This document shows positions 23,710 to 31,848 of a stretch of 40,051 nt of DNA, piece by piece. The stretch's first letter is position 1. Each line of letters opens with the position of its first letter. Source of the stretch: an uncultured Methanomicrobiales archaeon. Its GTDB lineage: Archaea > Halobacteriota > Methanomicrobia > Methanomicrobiales > Methanospirillaceae. Both the position numbers and the translations under genes were made by a program. The notes below the pieces were generated by a model. It was not told the DNA's origin, searched no databases, and was given only the letters and a program-made list of their open reading frames with translations. The stretch lies in the NCBI GenBank assembly GCA_949320185.1, contig CASGHK010000052.1:1-40051 (forward strand). Reading direction: 5' to 3'.

Positions 23710-25106
23710 GAGAAGTCGAAGGCCTCGACCGCGAGGGTCTGGAGGTCGAGTGAGACGGCGCGGGCCGGGGTCGGGTTGATGTTCATCTGTTTCTGGAAGG
23801 CGGTCTGCGACTGCCAGGTGCCGGCGTTGATCCCGATCACCCCCCGGTACTGGCAGAAACCCATGATGTGGACGTGACCCGTGTGGAGCACCTCGGGGAC
23901 GGGATCGATCAGGAGCCGGTCGGTCCGGGCGGCCGCGATGGGGGTCCGCCGCCCGTAGCTCGGGGCGAGATGTCGGCGTTTGAGCATCTCCTCCATCAGC
24001 TCGCCTGGCCGGCTGTAGGTGGTTCCCGGCAGGAGGGGGATCAGGTCGTCGATCGATCGGCCGTGGTACATCAGCACCCGGACTCCCTGGAGCGAGACCA
24101 GGCACGGGTTCTCGACGATCGTGCAGTTCGTTGGAAGGTGGGCGGCGAACCGTTCGGGCAGGGCCGGCTGAGGCTCGGCCCCGCGGACCACGTCGTGGTT
24201 GCCGGGAGCAACCACGATCCGGAGCCGGGAGGGGAGGTCGCGCAGCATCCGGCCGAACTCGGCGTACTGCTCGTCGATGTTCGATATCGTCAACTCCTTC
24301 TCCTGGCCGGGGTAGATCCCGATCCCGTCGACCAGGTCGCCGGCGATCAGGAGGTAGCCGATCTCGTCGTTCTCGCCGAGCCAGTCGGCGAACCGGTCCC
24401 AGGCCTCGGGCAGGAAGGTGTCGGAACCGACGTGGACGTCGGAGATCAGGACCGCGCGCCCCGCCTCCTTCGAGAGGAACGGGGCGTTACCGACGGGGAC
24501 GTCGGGACGGAGGACCTGCTCGCCGTAGAAGAGAGAGCCGTCGTCGGCGAGCTTGCCCCGGACGCCGACCACCTCGTCGGGGACGAGCCGCTCCGCCTGG
24601 TCGAAGTCGGGCCGGTTCTTGTTGAAGAGGACCTGGATCACGCCCGTTGGGTCCTCGAGCTGGACGAGCCGGTGGCCCTTGCTCGTGGTCCTCCCATCGA
24701 CCACCATCCCGATGATCGTGCACTCCTGCTGCCGGTACCGGCTCGTCCGGACGAGGGCCTCTATCGGCATGGAGTGGACGCGGGAGCGGACGAGCCCGCC
24801 GAGGCGGGTGTATCGGTCACGGAAGTAGTGGACATAGTCCTGGATGGAGGAGATCACATCACTCGAACCCGGTGCGCCGACGATCACTTCGAGGTGCGGA
24901 TCGGCGAGGAACCGGACACCGTCCCGTTCTGGGCGGATCGATGGGATCATCGCGCTCGAGATGACCACCGCGTCTTCGGGGGCCTCCCGGAGGATCCGGT
25001 CGACGAGCCCGGGGTCGCTCTGTTCCCGTATCCAGGCGACGACCTCGGGGTGGACCTGCCGCTTCGCTGCGAGGAACCGCTGGACGATCTCGGCGGACTC
25101 GAGCAT
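23706..25106 (-). CDS. polB: DNA polymerase D small subunit (DP1)
   Basis: DP1 is the 3'-5' exonuclease subunit of the archaea-specific replicative DNA polymerase D. The 466-residue protein has an OB-fold domain (about 125-215: ECTIIGMVVDGRTTSKGHRLVQLEDPTG) followed by a calcineurin-like phosphoesterase domain with metal-binding motifs ISDVHVGS, AGDLVDGIG, VAPGNHDV, MYHGRSIDD and HTGHVH. All expected His and Asp ligands are present, so proofreading should work. It begins at ATG 25106 and diverges from the signal peptidase gene. The large subunit is not in the window. Confidence 0.96.
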   Translation of the reverse strand: MLESAEIVQRFLAAKRQVHPEVVAWIREQSDPGLVDRILREAPEDAVVISSAMIPSIRPERDGVRFLADPHLEVIVGAPGSSDVISSIQDYVHYFRDRYTRLGGLVRSRVHSMPIEALVRTSRYRQQECTIIGMVVDGRTTSKGHRLVQLEDPTGVIQVLFNKNRPDFDQAERLVPDEVVGVRGKLADDGSLFYGEQVLRPDVPVGNAPFLSKEAGRAVLISDVHVGSDTFLPEAWDRFADWLGENDEIGYLLIAGDLVDGIGIYPGQEKELTISNIDEQYAEFGRMLRDLPSRLRIVVAPGNHDVVRGAEPQPALPERFAAHLPTNCTIVENPCLVSLQGVRVLMYHGRSIDDLIPLLPGTTYSRPGELMEEMLKRRHLAPSYGRRTPIAAARTDRLLIDPVPEVLHTGHVHIMGFCQYRGVIGINAGTWQSQTAFQKQMNINPTPARAVSLDLQTLAVEAFDFS

Positions 25107-25145
25107 GGGATCTCTATTGGCCCCGGCGGGAGATAGGTTATCCGC

Positions 25146-25155
25146 TACTTATAAG
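25146..25155 (+). promoter_or_regulatory. TATA box of the signal peptidase–cofH operon
   Basis: TACTTATAAG, containing the palindrome CTTATAAG (25148-25155), predicts a start near 25177, eight bases before ATG 25185. Being symmetric it might also fire towards polB. Confidence 0.45.
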
Positions 25156-25184
25156 AGCGGTGCCATGGAACGCTTCAGGGTCTT

Positions 25185-25883
25185 ATGGGGGCATCCAAGG
25201 CAGACTCGTCCCTGATCGACCGGCTGCGCCACTCGGACGACCGGTGGGCCTCGCTCGCTCGAGACCTGATCTGGGTGGTGGGCGTGGTCGGCCTGATCGC
25301 ACTGACACTCTTCCTCGTCTCGGGCACCTGGCCCGCGGTGGTCACGATCGAGTCCGAGAGCATGGTCCCGAACATGAACGTCGGCGACCTCGTCTTCGTC
25401 GCCGCGCCGGACCGGTTCGGGGAACTGGTGACCTCGGCGACGGGTGCCGTCACTGGCGAAGGGCGCTTCAACAGCCACCCGAATAGTGCGGGCGCGGCGG
25501 TCTACGGGGACGTGATCATCTACCGACCGAACGGCAACACACAGGTGCACCCGATCATCCACCGTGCGATCGACTCCGTGAACGACTCCGTTGCGGCCGC
25601 CGAGTTCGGGGCGGCGCACGGGGGGTACGTCACGAAGGGCGACCACAACTCGATCCGCGATCAGGACGGGGGGTACGTCGGGCTCGGACGGCTCGAGCCG
25701 GTGAAGCCCGAGTGGGTGATCGGCAAGGCGGTCTTCGTCGTGCCGATCGTCGGGTACCTGCCGCTCCACCTCCCCGTGGTGGCCGTCGTCGTGATCGGCC
25801 TGATGATCCTCTACGAACTCTGGCTGACGCGCCGCGAGAAGGCGCAGGCGCCACCTGCCCGCGGGAAGGGCCGGAGGAAGTGA
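25185..25883 (+). CDS. Signal peptidase I, archaeal/ER type
   Basis: A membrane protease that removes Sec signal peptides outside the membrane. The 232-residue protein has a membrane helix at about 26-50 (LIWVVGVVGLIALTLFLVSG), the nucleophile Ser in ESESMVPNM (about 59), the general base His in HPIIHRAID, an Asp pair in TKGDHNSIRDQDGG, and a second helix at about 192-216. His instead of Lys as base is the mark of the archaeal and ER (S26B) type. It probably processes the secreted β-helix and propeller proteins of this window. cofH follows after seven bases. Confidence 0.94.
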   Translation: MGASKADSSLIDRLRHSDDRWASLARDLIWVVGVVGLIALTLFLVSGTWPAVVTIESESMVPNMNVGDLVFVAAPDRFGELVTSATGAVTGEGRFNSHPNSAGAAVYGDVIIYRPNGNTQVHPIIHRAIDSVNDSVAAAEFGAAHGGYVTKGDHNSIRDQDGGYVGLGRLEPVKPEWVIGKAVFVVPIVGYLPLHLPVVAVVVIGLMILYELWLTRREKAQAPPARGKGRRK

Positions 25884-25890
25884 CCGGATC

Positions 25891-26994
25891 ATGGACCGTG
25901 CCACGCTCCTCGACGACACCCTCGCGGGCCACCGCCTGACCGAGGAGGAGGGCCGTTTCCTGATGACCGCGACGTCCGGACGAGACGTGTTTGCAATTGC
26001 GGCGGCGGCTGACGAGTGTCGCCGAAAGCGGGTCGGGGACCGCGTCACGTTCGTCCGGAACCAGAACCTCCATGTCACCAACGTCTGCAAGAACACGTGC
26101 GGTTTCTGCGGCTTCGGCCGGCCGCTGGGGGCACCCGGCACCTACTGCTTCGGGCGGGAGGAGGTCCGGCGTAAGGCGGCCCTCGCCCGGGATCGCCGGG
26201 TCACGGAGGTCTGCCCGCTCTCGGGGGTCCACCCCGACTTCACGGTCGACTCCTACGTCGACCTCATCACCTGGATACTGGAGGGCGCCCCGGGGGTGGA
26301 CGTCCACTTCTGTTCGCCCGAGGAGGTCTCGTACGTCGCGAAAAAGGCCGGTATCTCGACGGCGGAGGTGCTTGAACGGCTTCGTTCGGCGGGCCTGGGG
26401 ACGCTGCAGGGGACAGCCGCCGAGATTCTGGACGACGAAGTACGGCAGGTGATCTGCCCGAAAAAGTGCGATACGGCGACCTGGCTCCGCGTCATCCGGG
26501 AAGCCCACGCGATGGGGATTCGGTCCACCGCGACGATCATGTACGGTGCCGGCGAGACGGTCGCCCACCGCGTCCGACACCTCGCACTCCTTCGCGAAGT
26601 CCAGGACGAGCACGGGGGGTTCACCGAGCTGGTGCCGCTCTCCTACATACATCAGAACACGGCGCTCTTCCGGGCGGGGCGCGCACCCCCCGGCGCGACC
26701 GGACGTGAGGACCTGTTGCTGGTCGCGGTCGCCCGGCTCTTTCTCGACAACATCGACCACGTCCAGGTCTCGTGGGGCAAGGTCGGCCCGAAGATGGCCT
26801 CACTCCTCCTTCTCGCCGGGGGCGACGACCTCGGCGGTACGATGTACGAGGACGAGGTCACGGTCGATGCGGGGGCGGAGGAGGCTTCGTACATGGACCC
26901 GGGGGCGATGGCCCGGCTTGCCGCCGACCTGGGCCGGACGCTCTGGCAGCGGTCGACCACCTACGAGCTCCTCCGCGAGGCTCCGCTCTCCTAA
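25891..26994 (+). CDS. cofH: CofH-type radical SAM enzyme (copy 1)
   Basis: CofH joins tyrosine-derived hydroxybenzyl to 5-amino-6-ribitylaminouracil on the way to Fo, the deazaflavin core of coenzyme F420. The 367-residue protein has the cluster motif CKNTCGFCGF (Cys66, Cys70, Cys73) preceded by NLHVTNV, the STATIMYGAGET segment and the CofH/MqnC-like end FLDNIDHVQVSWGKVG and GGTMYEDEV. It begins at ATG 25891 just after the signal peptidase stop, with GGAGG upstream. It shares its stop region with the convergent DUF1805 gene. Its paralogue lies at 27360; cofG is not in the window, and which copy is the true CofH cannot be told. Confidence 0.9.
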   Translation: MDRATLLDDTLAGHRLTEEEGRFLMTATSGRDVFAIAAAADECRRKRVGDRVTFVRNQNLHVTNVCKNTCGFCGFGRPLGAPGTYCFGREEVRRKAALARDRRVTEVCPLSGVHPDFTVDSYVDLITWILEGAPGVDVHFCSPEEVSYVAKKAGISTAEVLERLRSAGLGTLQGTAAEILDDEVRQVICPKKCDTATWLRVIREAHAMGIRSTATIMYGAGETVAHRVRHLALLREVQDEHGGFTELVPLSYIHQNTALFRAGRAPPGATGREDLLLVAVARLFLDNIDHVQVSWGKVGPKMASLLLLAGGDDLGGTMYEDEVTVDAGAEEASYMDPGAMARLAADLGRTLWQRSTTYELLREAPLS

Positions 26995-27293
26995 ATGATC
27001 CGAGCGAGCGCTGCGCGGCCGGTCATCCCGACCGTGACGCCGAGGATTCGAGCCGCCTCGTTCGCCTCGGTCACCTCGCCGTCGAGCAGGTCGTCAACGG
27101 TCCGGACCGACGGGCCGGTCGTCGGACGGACCCGGGCTGCGGGGTAGCCGAACCGCTGGAGGGCCCCGGGATCGATCGCTCCGCACCCGAGCAGTCCCCG
27201 CTCGCTCGCCACGAAGACCAGGTTCACCGGTCCCGCCGGCACCACGAAGGCCCGTGCTGGTCTCCCTTCGAAGAGAATCTCTTCTCCTATCAT
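26991..27293 (-). CDS. DUF1805 (YunC-like) family protein
   Basis: A 100-residue single-domain protein of the DUF1805/YunC family, function unknown. The family core is seen in PVNLVFVASERGLLGCGAIDPGALQRFGYPAARVRP, followed by a helical tail on the common pattern TVDDLLDGEVTEANEAARILG. It stands between two cofH paralogues on the opposite strand, overlaps the stop of the first by three bases, and shares its promoter region with the second. The location hints at a link to F420 or deazaflavin synthesis, but this is inference. Confidence 0.85.
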   Translation of the reverse strand: MIGEEILFEGRPARAFVVPAGPVNLVFVASERGLLGCGAIDPGALQRFGYPAARVRPTTGPSVRTVDDLLDGEVTEANEAARILGVTVGMTGRAALARII

Positions 27294-27320
27294 GCGATTG
27301 TGTGGGGCTTCGGACCTGAT

Positions 27321-27330
27321 GGATTATACG
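27321..27330. promoter_or_regulatory. Shared core promoter of DUF1805 gene and cofH copy 2
   Basis: GGATTATACG is the only AT-rich box in the 66-base divergent gap. Its centre predicts starts near 27352 on the plus strand (ATG 27360) and 27300 on the minus strand (ATG 27293), so both messages would have leaders of only 7-8 bases. Confidence 0.5.
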
Positions 27331-27359
27331 CCGGGAGGGACCATGCTGTGTGACAACAC

Positions 27360-28472
27360 ATGACACGGCAACCAGGGTCCGCAGCGATCGCTTCCCTGCT
27401 CGAGGACTGCGCCGGGGGGTACCGGCTCTCCGAGCCCGAGGCGGCGTTCCTGCTCCGGGCGAAGGGGCGGGATGTGCTCGCAGTCGCAGCGGCAGCAGAC
27501 CAGGCACGCGAGGAACGGGTGGGCGAGACCGTCACCTGGGTCCGGAACCAGAATATCAACGTCACGAACGTCTGCATCAACCAGTGCGGTTTCTGCGGTT
27601 TCTCGCGGCGTGCGGGGGACCCGGATGCCTTCCGTCTCTCCCTCGACAGCATCGTTCATAAGGCCCGCGAGGCTTCGGCACGACGGGTGACCGAGATCTG
27701 CACGGTCTCAGGTCTCGCCCCCGACTTCGACGGCGACACCTACTGCGCGATCCTCCGGGCCTGTCGCGAGGGTGCGCCCGGGGTGCACCTGCACGCCTCG
27801 AACCCGATGGAGGTGGCGTACGGGGCCATGAAGAGCGGTCGAACGACGAGAGAGCAGCTGTCGTTGATGCGGGATGCGGGCCTCGGCTCCCTCTGCGGGA
27901 CGGCGGCGGAGGTCCTGGTCGATGAGGTGCGGGCGCGGATCTGCCCGGGCAAGTGCTCGTCGGCAGAATGGGCCCGGATCATCGTCGAGGCGCACAGGAT
28001 GGGAATCCCGAGCACGGCGACGATCATGTACGGCTCGGGGGAGTCGGTCGAGGAACGAGCCCGCCACCTGGCGATCCTCCGGGAGATCCAGGACGAAACG
28101 GGGGGGTTCACCGAGTTCGTGCCGCTCTCGTTCATCCATCACCAGACGCCGCTCTACCGGGCGGGGCAGGCTCCGGCAGGCGCGACGGGACGTGAGGACC
28201 TGCTGATGATCGCGGTCGCCCGGCTCTTTCTCGACAACATCGACCATATCCAGGCCTCCTGGGTTAAACTCGGGGTGAAGCTGGCAGGGCTTGCGCTCGT
28301 CGCCGGCGCAGACGACCTGGGCGGGACCATGTTCGAGGAGCGGATCTCAGCCGGCGCAGGGGCGACGGGGACCGATTACCTGGCCCCGGAGGAGATGGCC
28401 CGGATCGCCTCGGACATGGGCCGCCCGTTCTCCCAGCGGACCACGCTCTACGAGCCCGTGCCGCCGGGTTGA
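27360..28472 (+). CDS. CofH-type radical SAM enzyme (copy 2)
   Basis: A 370-residue paralogue of the protein at 25891, similar along its full length. The cluster motif is CINQCGFCGF (Cys72, Cys76, Cys79) after QNINVTNV; GIPSTATIMYGSGES, FTEFVPLSFIHHQTPLYR and DNIDHIQASWVKLG are also shared. It probably acts in Fo formation too, or on a related substrate. Differences such as HLHASNPMEVAYG for VHFCSPEEVSYVA lie where substrate contacts are expected, but the meaning is unknown. It diverges from DUF1805 and ends convergent to the flavoprotein gene. Confidence 0.88.
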   Translation: MTRQPGSAAIASLLEDCAGGYRLSEPEAAFLLRAKGRDVLAVAAAADQAREERVGETVTWVRNQNINVTNVCINQCGFCGFSRRAGDPDAFRLSLDSIVHKAREASARRVTEICTVSGLAPDFDGDTYCAILRACREGAPGVHLHASNPMEVAYGAMKSGRTTREQLSLMRDAGLGSLCGTAAEVLVDEVRARICPGKCSSAEWARIIVEAHRMGIPSTATIMYGSGESVEERARHLAILREIQDETGGFTEFVPLSFIHHQTPLYRAGQAPAGATGREDLLMIAVARLFLDNIDHIQASWVKLGVKLAGLALVAGADDLGGTMFEERISAGAGATGTDYLAPEEMARIASDMGRPFSQRTTLYEPVPPG

Positions 28473-28500
28473 CCGGGCATCAGCCCCACAACCCCGCGCC

Positions 28501-29052
28501 TCAACCCCTCCGCTCCCCGAGGAAAGCGGCACACCGCCGCCCGATGGACCGTGCAGACTCCATCGCGGCGCTATCACCGTCGATATCGCCGGCGCGGAAG
28601 CCGTTTCCGACGACCGAGCCGAGCGAGACGAACTCGTGGGTCGAGAGGAAGCCTTCGATCGTCTGGACCGCCCGCTCACCCCCGGTGTTCGCCTGGACGG
28701 CAACGGCAACACCGCCGTGGCCGGCAAGCCGACGCCGATGGTAGAGGGAGTAGGTCCGGTCGATGAAGTTCTTGGTCTGGCCGTTCACATCGAAGTAATA
28801 GGTCGGCGCACCGAGCACCACCACCTGCGCCTCGAGCATCTTCTCCGCGACGCCGTCCCAGTCGTCCTGGATGTGACAGAAGTGCTCCTTCTGACAGATC
28901 TCGCACCCTGTGCACGGCCCGATCTGCATCCCGGCGAGCGAGACGAACTCGGTCTCTATACCGGCCTTCCCAACCTCGTCGAGCACCGCCCGGACGAGCC
29001 GGGCAGTATTGCCGTCTTCGCGCATGGACCCGGAGATTCCCAGCACCTGCAT
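28501..29052 (-). CDS. Iron-sulfur flavoprotein (Isf family)
   Basis: A 183-residue flavodoxin-like protein with FMN and a 4Fe-4S cluster. The FMN-phosphate loop is GISGSMREDGNTARL; the compact cluster motif is CTGCEICQKEHFC (Cys47, 50, 53, 59; C-x2-C-x2-C-x5-C), which defines the Isf family; and LGAPTYYFDVNGQTKNFIDR is the typical second flavin contact. Isf proteins of methanogens act as redox carriers and in oxygen and peroxide reduction. ATG 29052 is preceded by a TTTAATA box (29079-29085) giving a near-leaderless start. It is downstream of, but separately promoted from, the kinase gene. Confidence 0.92.
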   Translation of the reverse strand: MQVLGISGSMREDGNTARLVRAVLDEVGKAGIETEFVSLAGMQIGPCTGCEICQKEHFCHIQDDWDGVAEKMLEAQVVVLGAPTYYFDVNGQTKNFIDRTYSLYHRRRLAGHGGVAVAVQANTGGERAVQTIEGFLSTHEFVSLGSVVGNGFRAGDIDGDSAAMESARSIGRRCAAFLGERRG

Positions 29053-29108
29053 GAAGGGCTGATGATCCCTCCTGGCTATTAAAGGATCGCGCCTGTTCGT
29101 CGGCCTGG

Positions 29109-31352
29109 CTAGCGCCAGGTACCCCGGGGCCAGCGGAGCTCGAACCGCACCCCTTGACCGGGCCGACCGTTCTCGGTGATCGTAGCCCCGGTGGTCCCCA
29201 GGATCTGGGGGACCAGGTAGAGCCCGAGACCGGTGTTCTTGCCATATCCCTTCTCGAAGATCCGCTCCTTCTCGGCGTCCTCTATCCCCACCCCGTCGTC
29301 GTTGTAAGCGACCACGAGGGTGTCGCCGTCGACCTGAGCCTCGATCTGGATCCGGGTGACGCGCTCGCCGTAGCGGACCGTGTTGTCCATCAGGTTCGAG
29401 AAGACCTTGCGGAGCAGGGGATCTGCCAGCACCTCGTGCTCTCCGCCTCCGATCTCGAGTTGGATCCCCTCCAGTTCGACCTCACCGAGCGCGTGGCGGA
29501 CGACCAAGGCAAGCTGTTGCCACTCAGCCTCCCGAGCCCCAACCCGCTCGTAGTCCGCCGCGAAATCAAGGATCCGCTCCATCATCGAGACATTCCGGAG
29601 CGCCAGCTCACGGTGGTGAGTGGCGACCTCGGGGTCGGTCTCCCGCTCCGCGAGGCGGAGGTAGCCCTGGACCACCATCATCCGGTTGCGAAGGTCGTGG
29701 CGGGTAAGGTTCGTGAGGAGAGCAATCCGGGCGTGGGCCTCCCGGAGGGCCTGCTCGTTCCTGACACGGTCGGTGATCTCGGTCATCATGTGGATCACCT
29801 TCGTTACCGTTCCCCGGTCGTCGTAGATCGGGTTGCAGGTGACCAGGAAGGTGCCGTTGAGGGCCTCGACCACCATCTCGACCGAACCTCCGGCGTCCCC
29901 TAACTCGAATAGTCGGCGGTAGGGGCAGCCATCAGGCGCTGCAGTTGAGTGGTGAAAGACCTCGTAGCACCGGCGGCCCCGGAGTGACGCCTGGTCGAGG
30001 CCGATCGCGCGGAGGGCCGCCCGGTTCGCTGACAGGATCTCCTGGTCGTGCCCCAGAATCAATACCGGGTGGCCGATCGCCTGGAAGACGCCCTCCCACT
30101 CGCGAGAGATGCGACGGAGCTCCCGTTCCAGGACCAGGTGACGGGTGATCTCGACGAACTGGACGGCGACCTCTCCGGGGCCGAACCGGAAAGCGGAGAC
30201 CTCGAACGCCCGCTCAACGCCATTCTCCCGGTAGGGGACGTCCTGCTGGACGAATGGGGTCCCGGTGCGGGCAACCTCCCTGTACCGCTCGGGGATCTCG
30301 GTTTCAGCGAGCCCGGGGAAGGCCTCCTCGATCGACAGCCCGACGAGTGCCGCGTGGCTCCGGTCCAGTACCCGGTCTGCCGCCGGGTTTCCGCCCTGGA
30401 AGACGAGCCGTCCGTCCGGCTCGAGGTGGTAGAGGTGGACCCCCGTCGGCGTGGACTCGAAGAGCGCCCGCACCCGCTCTTCCGATGTGCGGAGGTCCGC
30501 CTCGCTCGCTCTCAATTCATCGAAGCTCTGTCGAAGCTCCTCCTCGGTCGCGGTGAGCTGCTCATAAGCGACACGGAGCTCGTCCTCTGAACGCCGCCGC
30601 TCGGTGATGTCGCGCAGGACAACCTGGACCCCCCGGAACTGGCCGTCCCGAACGATGGGCACCCCGGTCCCCTCCAGGACGATCGGCTCGCCGTCCCGCC
30701 GACGGCTCTGGATCGTGATCGGTGGGCTGTGCCGACCCGCCTGAATGTCCGCCTCTGAGGCCCGGATCGCGGCGAGGGCTCGCACGTCGATCATGCCGGG
30801 GTCGAGTGGCCGACCCACGATCTCAGCGGGGGGGAACCCGGTGACCCGCTCCATCGAGGGCGAGACGTAGACCGGGATACCGCGCTCGTCGATGAGGAGG
30901 ACGATCTCCGAGATCCGCTCGGCCATCTCCCGGTGTCGCGCCTCGCTCTCGCGGAGGGCAACCTCTGCACGCCGGCGCCTGACCGCCTGTCGGCACTTGT
31001 GGAGGAGCTCGGCAAACTGCGCCTCGGGATCGCCCCCCTTCTGGATGTAGAAGTCGGCGCCGCTATCGATCGCCTCGATCACGATCTCCTCGCGCCCCCG
31101 TCCGGTGAAGAGGATGAACGGAATCTCTCCGAAGTCGCGGCGGCATGTCTTGAGGAGCTCTATCCCGTTCATGCCGGGCATCTGGTAGTCCGAGACGACG
31201 ACGTCTGCAGGCTGCGTGGCGAGCTCCCTCAGTGCTTCGGGACCTGAACCTGCGGTCCTGACCTGGAAACCGGTCTCCTGTCCGAGATAGAGACGGAAGA
31301 TCTCCAGGAGGGCTGGCTCGTCATCTACGTACAGGACGCTGATCGACGTCAG
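29109..31352 (-). CDS. Response regulator–PAS–histidine kinase hybrid with CTG start
   Basis: A 747-residue soluble signal transducer if started at CTG 31352. Order: receiver (1-125) with acidic pair Asp10/Asp11 and phosphoacceptor Asp55 in VSDYQMPGMNG; PAS domains at about 135-250, 290-400 and 410-525; then a kinase core with phosphoacceptor His552 (LTRHDLRNRMM), N-box SNLMDNTVRYG and G-boxes DDGVGIED and TGLGLYLVPQI. The third PAS has the cysteine pattern CYEVFHHSTAAPDGCPY. No ATG, GTG or TTG precedes the receiver: the first in-frame ATG (MPGMNG) lies just after Asp55 and would delete half the domain. CTG 31352 overlaps the upstream gene's stop as CTGA, just as ATGA overlaps do. Confidence 0.88.
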   Translation of the reverse strand: MTSISVLYVDDEPALLEIFRLYLGQETGFQVRTAGSGPEALRELATQPADVVVSDYQMPGMNGIELLKTCRRDFGEIPFILFTGRGREEIVIEAIDSGADFYIQKGGDPEAQFAELLHKCRQAVRRRRAEVALRESEARHREMAERISEIVLLIDERGIPVYVSPSMERVTGFPPAEIVGRPLDPGMIDVRALAAIRASEADIQAGRHSPPITIQSRRRDGEPIVLEGTGVPIVRDGQFRGVQVVLRDITERRRSEDELRVAYEQLTATEEELRQSFDELRASEADLRTSEERVRALFESTPTGVHLYHLEPDGRLVFQGGNPAADRVLDRSHAALVGLSIEEAFPGLAETEIPERYREVARTGTPFVQQDVPYRENGVERAFEVSAFRFGPGEVAVQFVEITRHLVLERELRRISREWEGVFQAIGHPVLILGHDQEILSANRAALRAIGLDQASLRGRRCYEVFHHSTAAPDGCPYRRLFELGDAGGSVEMVVEALNGTFLVTCNPIYDDRGTVTKVIHMMTEITDRVRNEQALREAHARIALLTNLTRHDLRNRMMVVQGYLRLAERETDPEVATHHRELALRNVSMMERILDFAADYERVGAREAEWQQLALVVRHALGEVELEGIQLEIGGGEHEVLADPLLRKVFSNLMDNTVRYGERVTRIQIEAQVDGDTLVVAYNDDGVGIEDAEKERIFEKGYGKNTGLGLYLVPQILGTTGATITENGRPGQGVRFELRWPRGTWR

Positions 31353-31846
31353 AGTGAAGGCCTCTTATGTAGTCCTTCGCCCCACTGACAATAGCCTTTT
31401 CGAAATGGTTCGATTCTGCCCATTCTTCGCACGACGGGAACGAGGCCCAGCTGGGTAAAGGCGCTGGTGACCTCCTGAACCGGAGAAAAAGGGCGGAAGA
31501 AGAGGTGCGATCTGCACCGGCAGTCGCTCGAACCAAACCCGGGCACGGCGTCGCCGCCGATCGCCTGCGCCAGGGCGCATTCACACCGTTCGGATCCGCG
31601 CCCCGTCACTGCGGCGAGCACGTCGAAACCGGGGTCGAGGAGGAGCCGGTCGACATGCCAGCGCGGTGGACGGTCCCGTTCGCGGGCTAGCCGGAGGTGC
31701 CGCTCGACGCGGGCAAGACCCCCCGGGCCGAGCGCCGAGCCGATGTAGAGGTGATACCCGGCCCGGAACGAGACATCTCCGAGCCCACCCACCTCCAGGG
31801 TGCGAACGCGGTTCCGGAAGACCAGGCAGTACGTGCCGGGATCCAT
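31349..31846 (-). CDS. DUF123 (GIY-YIG-like) protein
   Basis: A 165-residue protein of the DUF123 family, distantly related to GIY-YIG nucleases. The pattern is visible: start MDPGTYCLVF, then GYHLYIGSALGPGGLARVERHLR, PPRWHVDRLL, ERCECALAQAI, and VPGFGSSDCRCRSHLFF. The family sometimes occurs joined to DNA-repair enzymes, but its activity is not established. ATG 31846 follows the metallo-hydrolase stop by two bases. The last ~45 residues after the SHLFF block are an unusual extension. Its TGA overlaps the probable CTG start of the kinase gene. Confidence 0.87.
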   Translation of the reverse strand: MDPGTYCLVFRNRVRTLEVGGLGDVSFRAGYHLYIGSALGPGGLARVERHLRLARERDRPPRWHVDRLLLDPGFDVLAAVTGRGSERCECALAQAIGGDAVPGFGSSDCRCRSHLFFRPFSPVQEVTSAFTQLGLVPVVRRMGRIEPFRKGYCQWGEGLHKRPSL

Positions 31847-31848
31847 CT

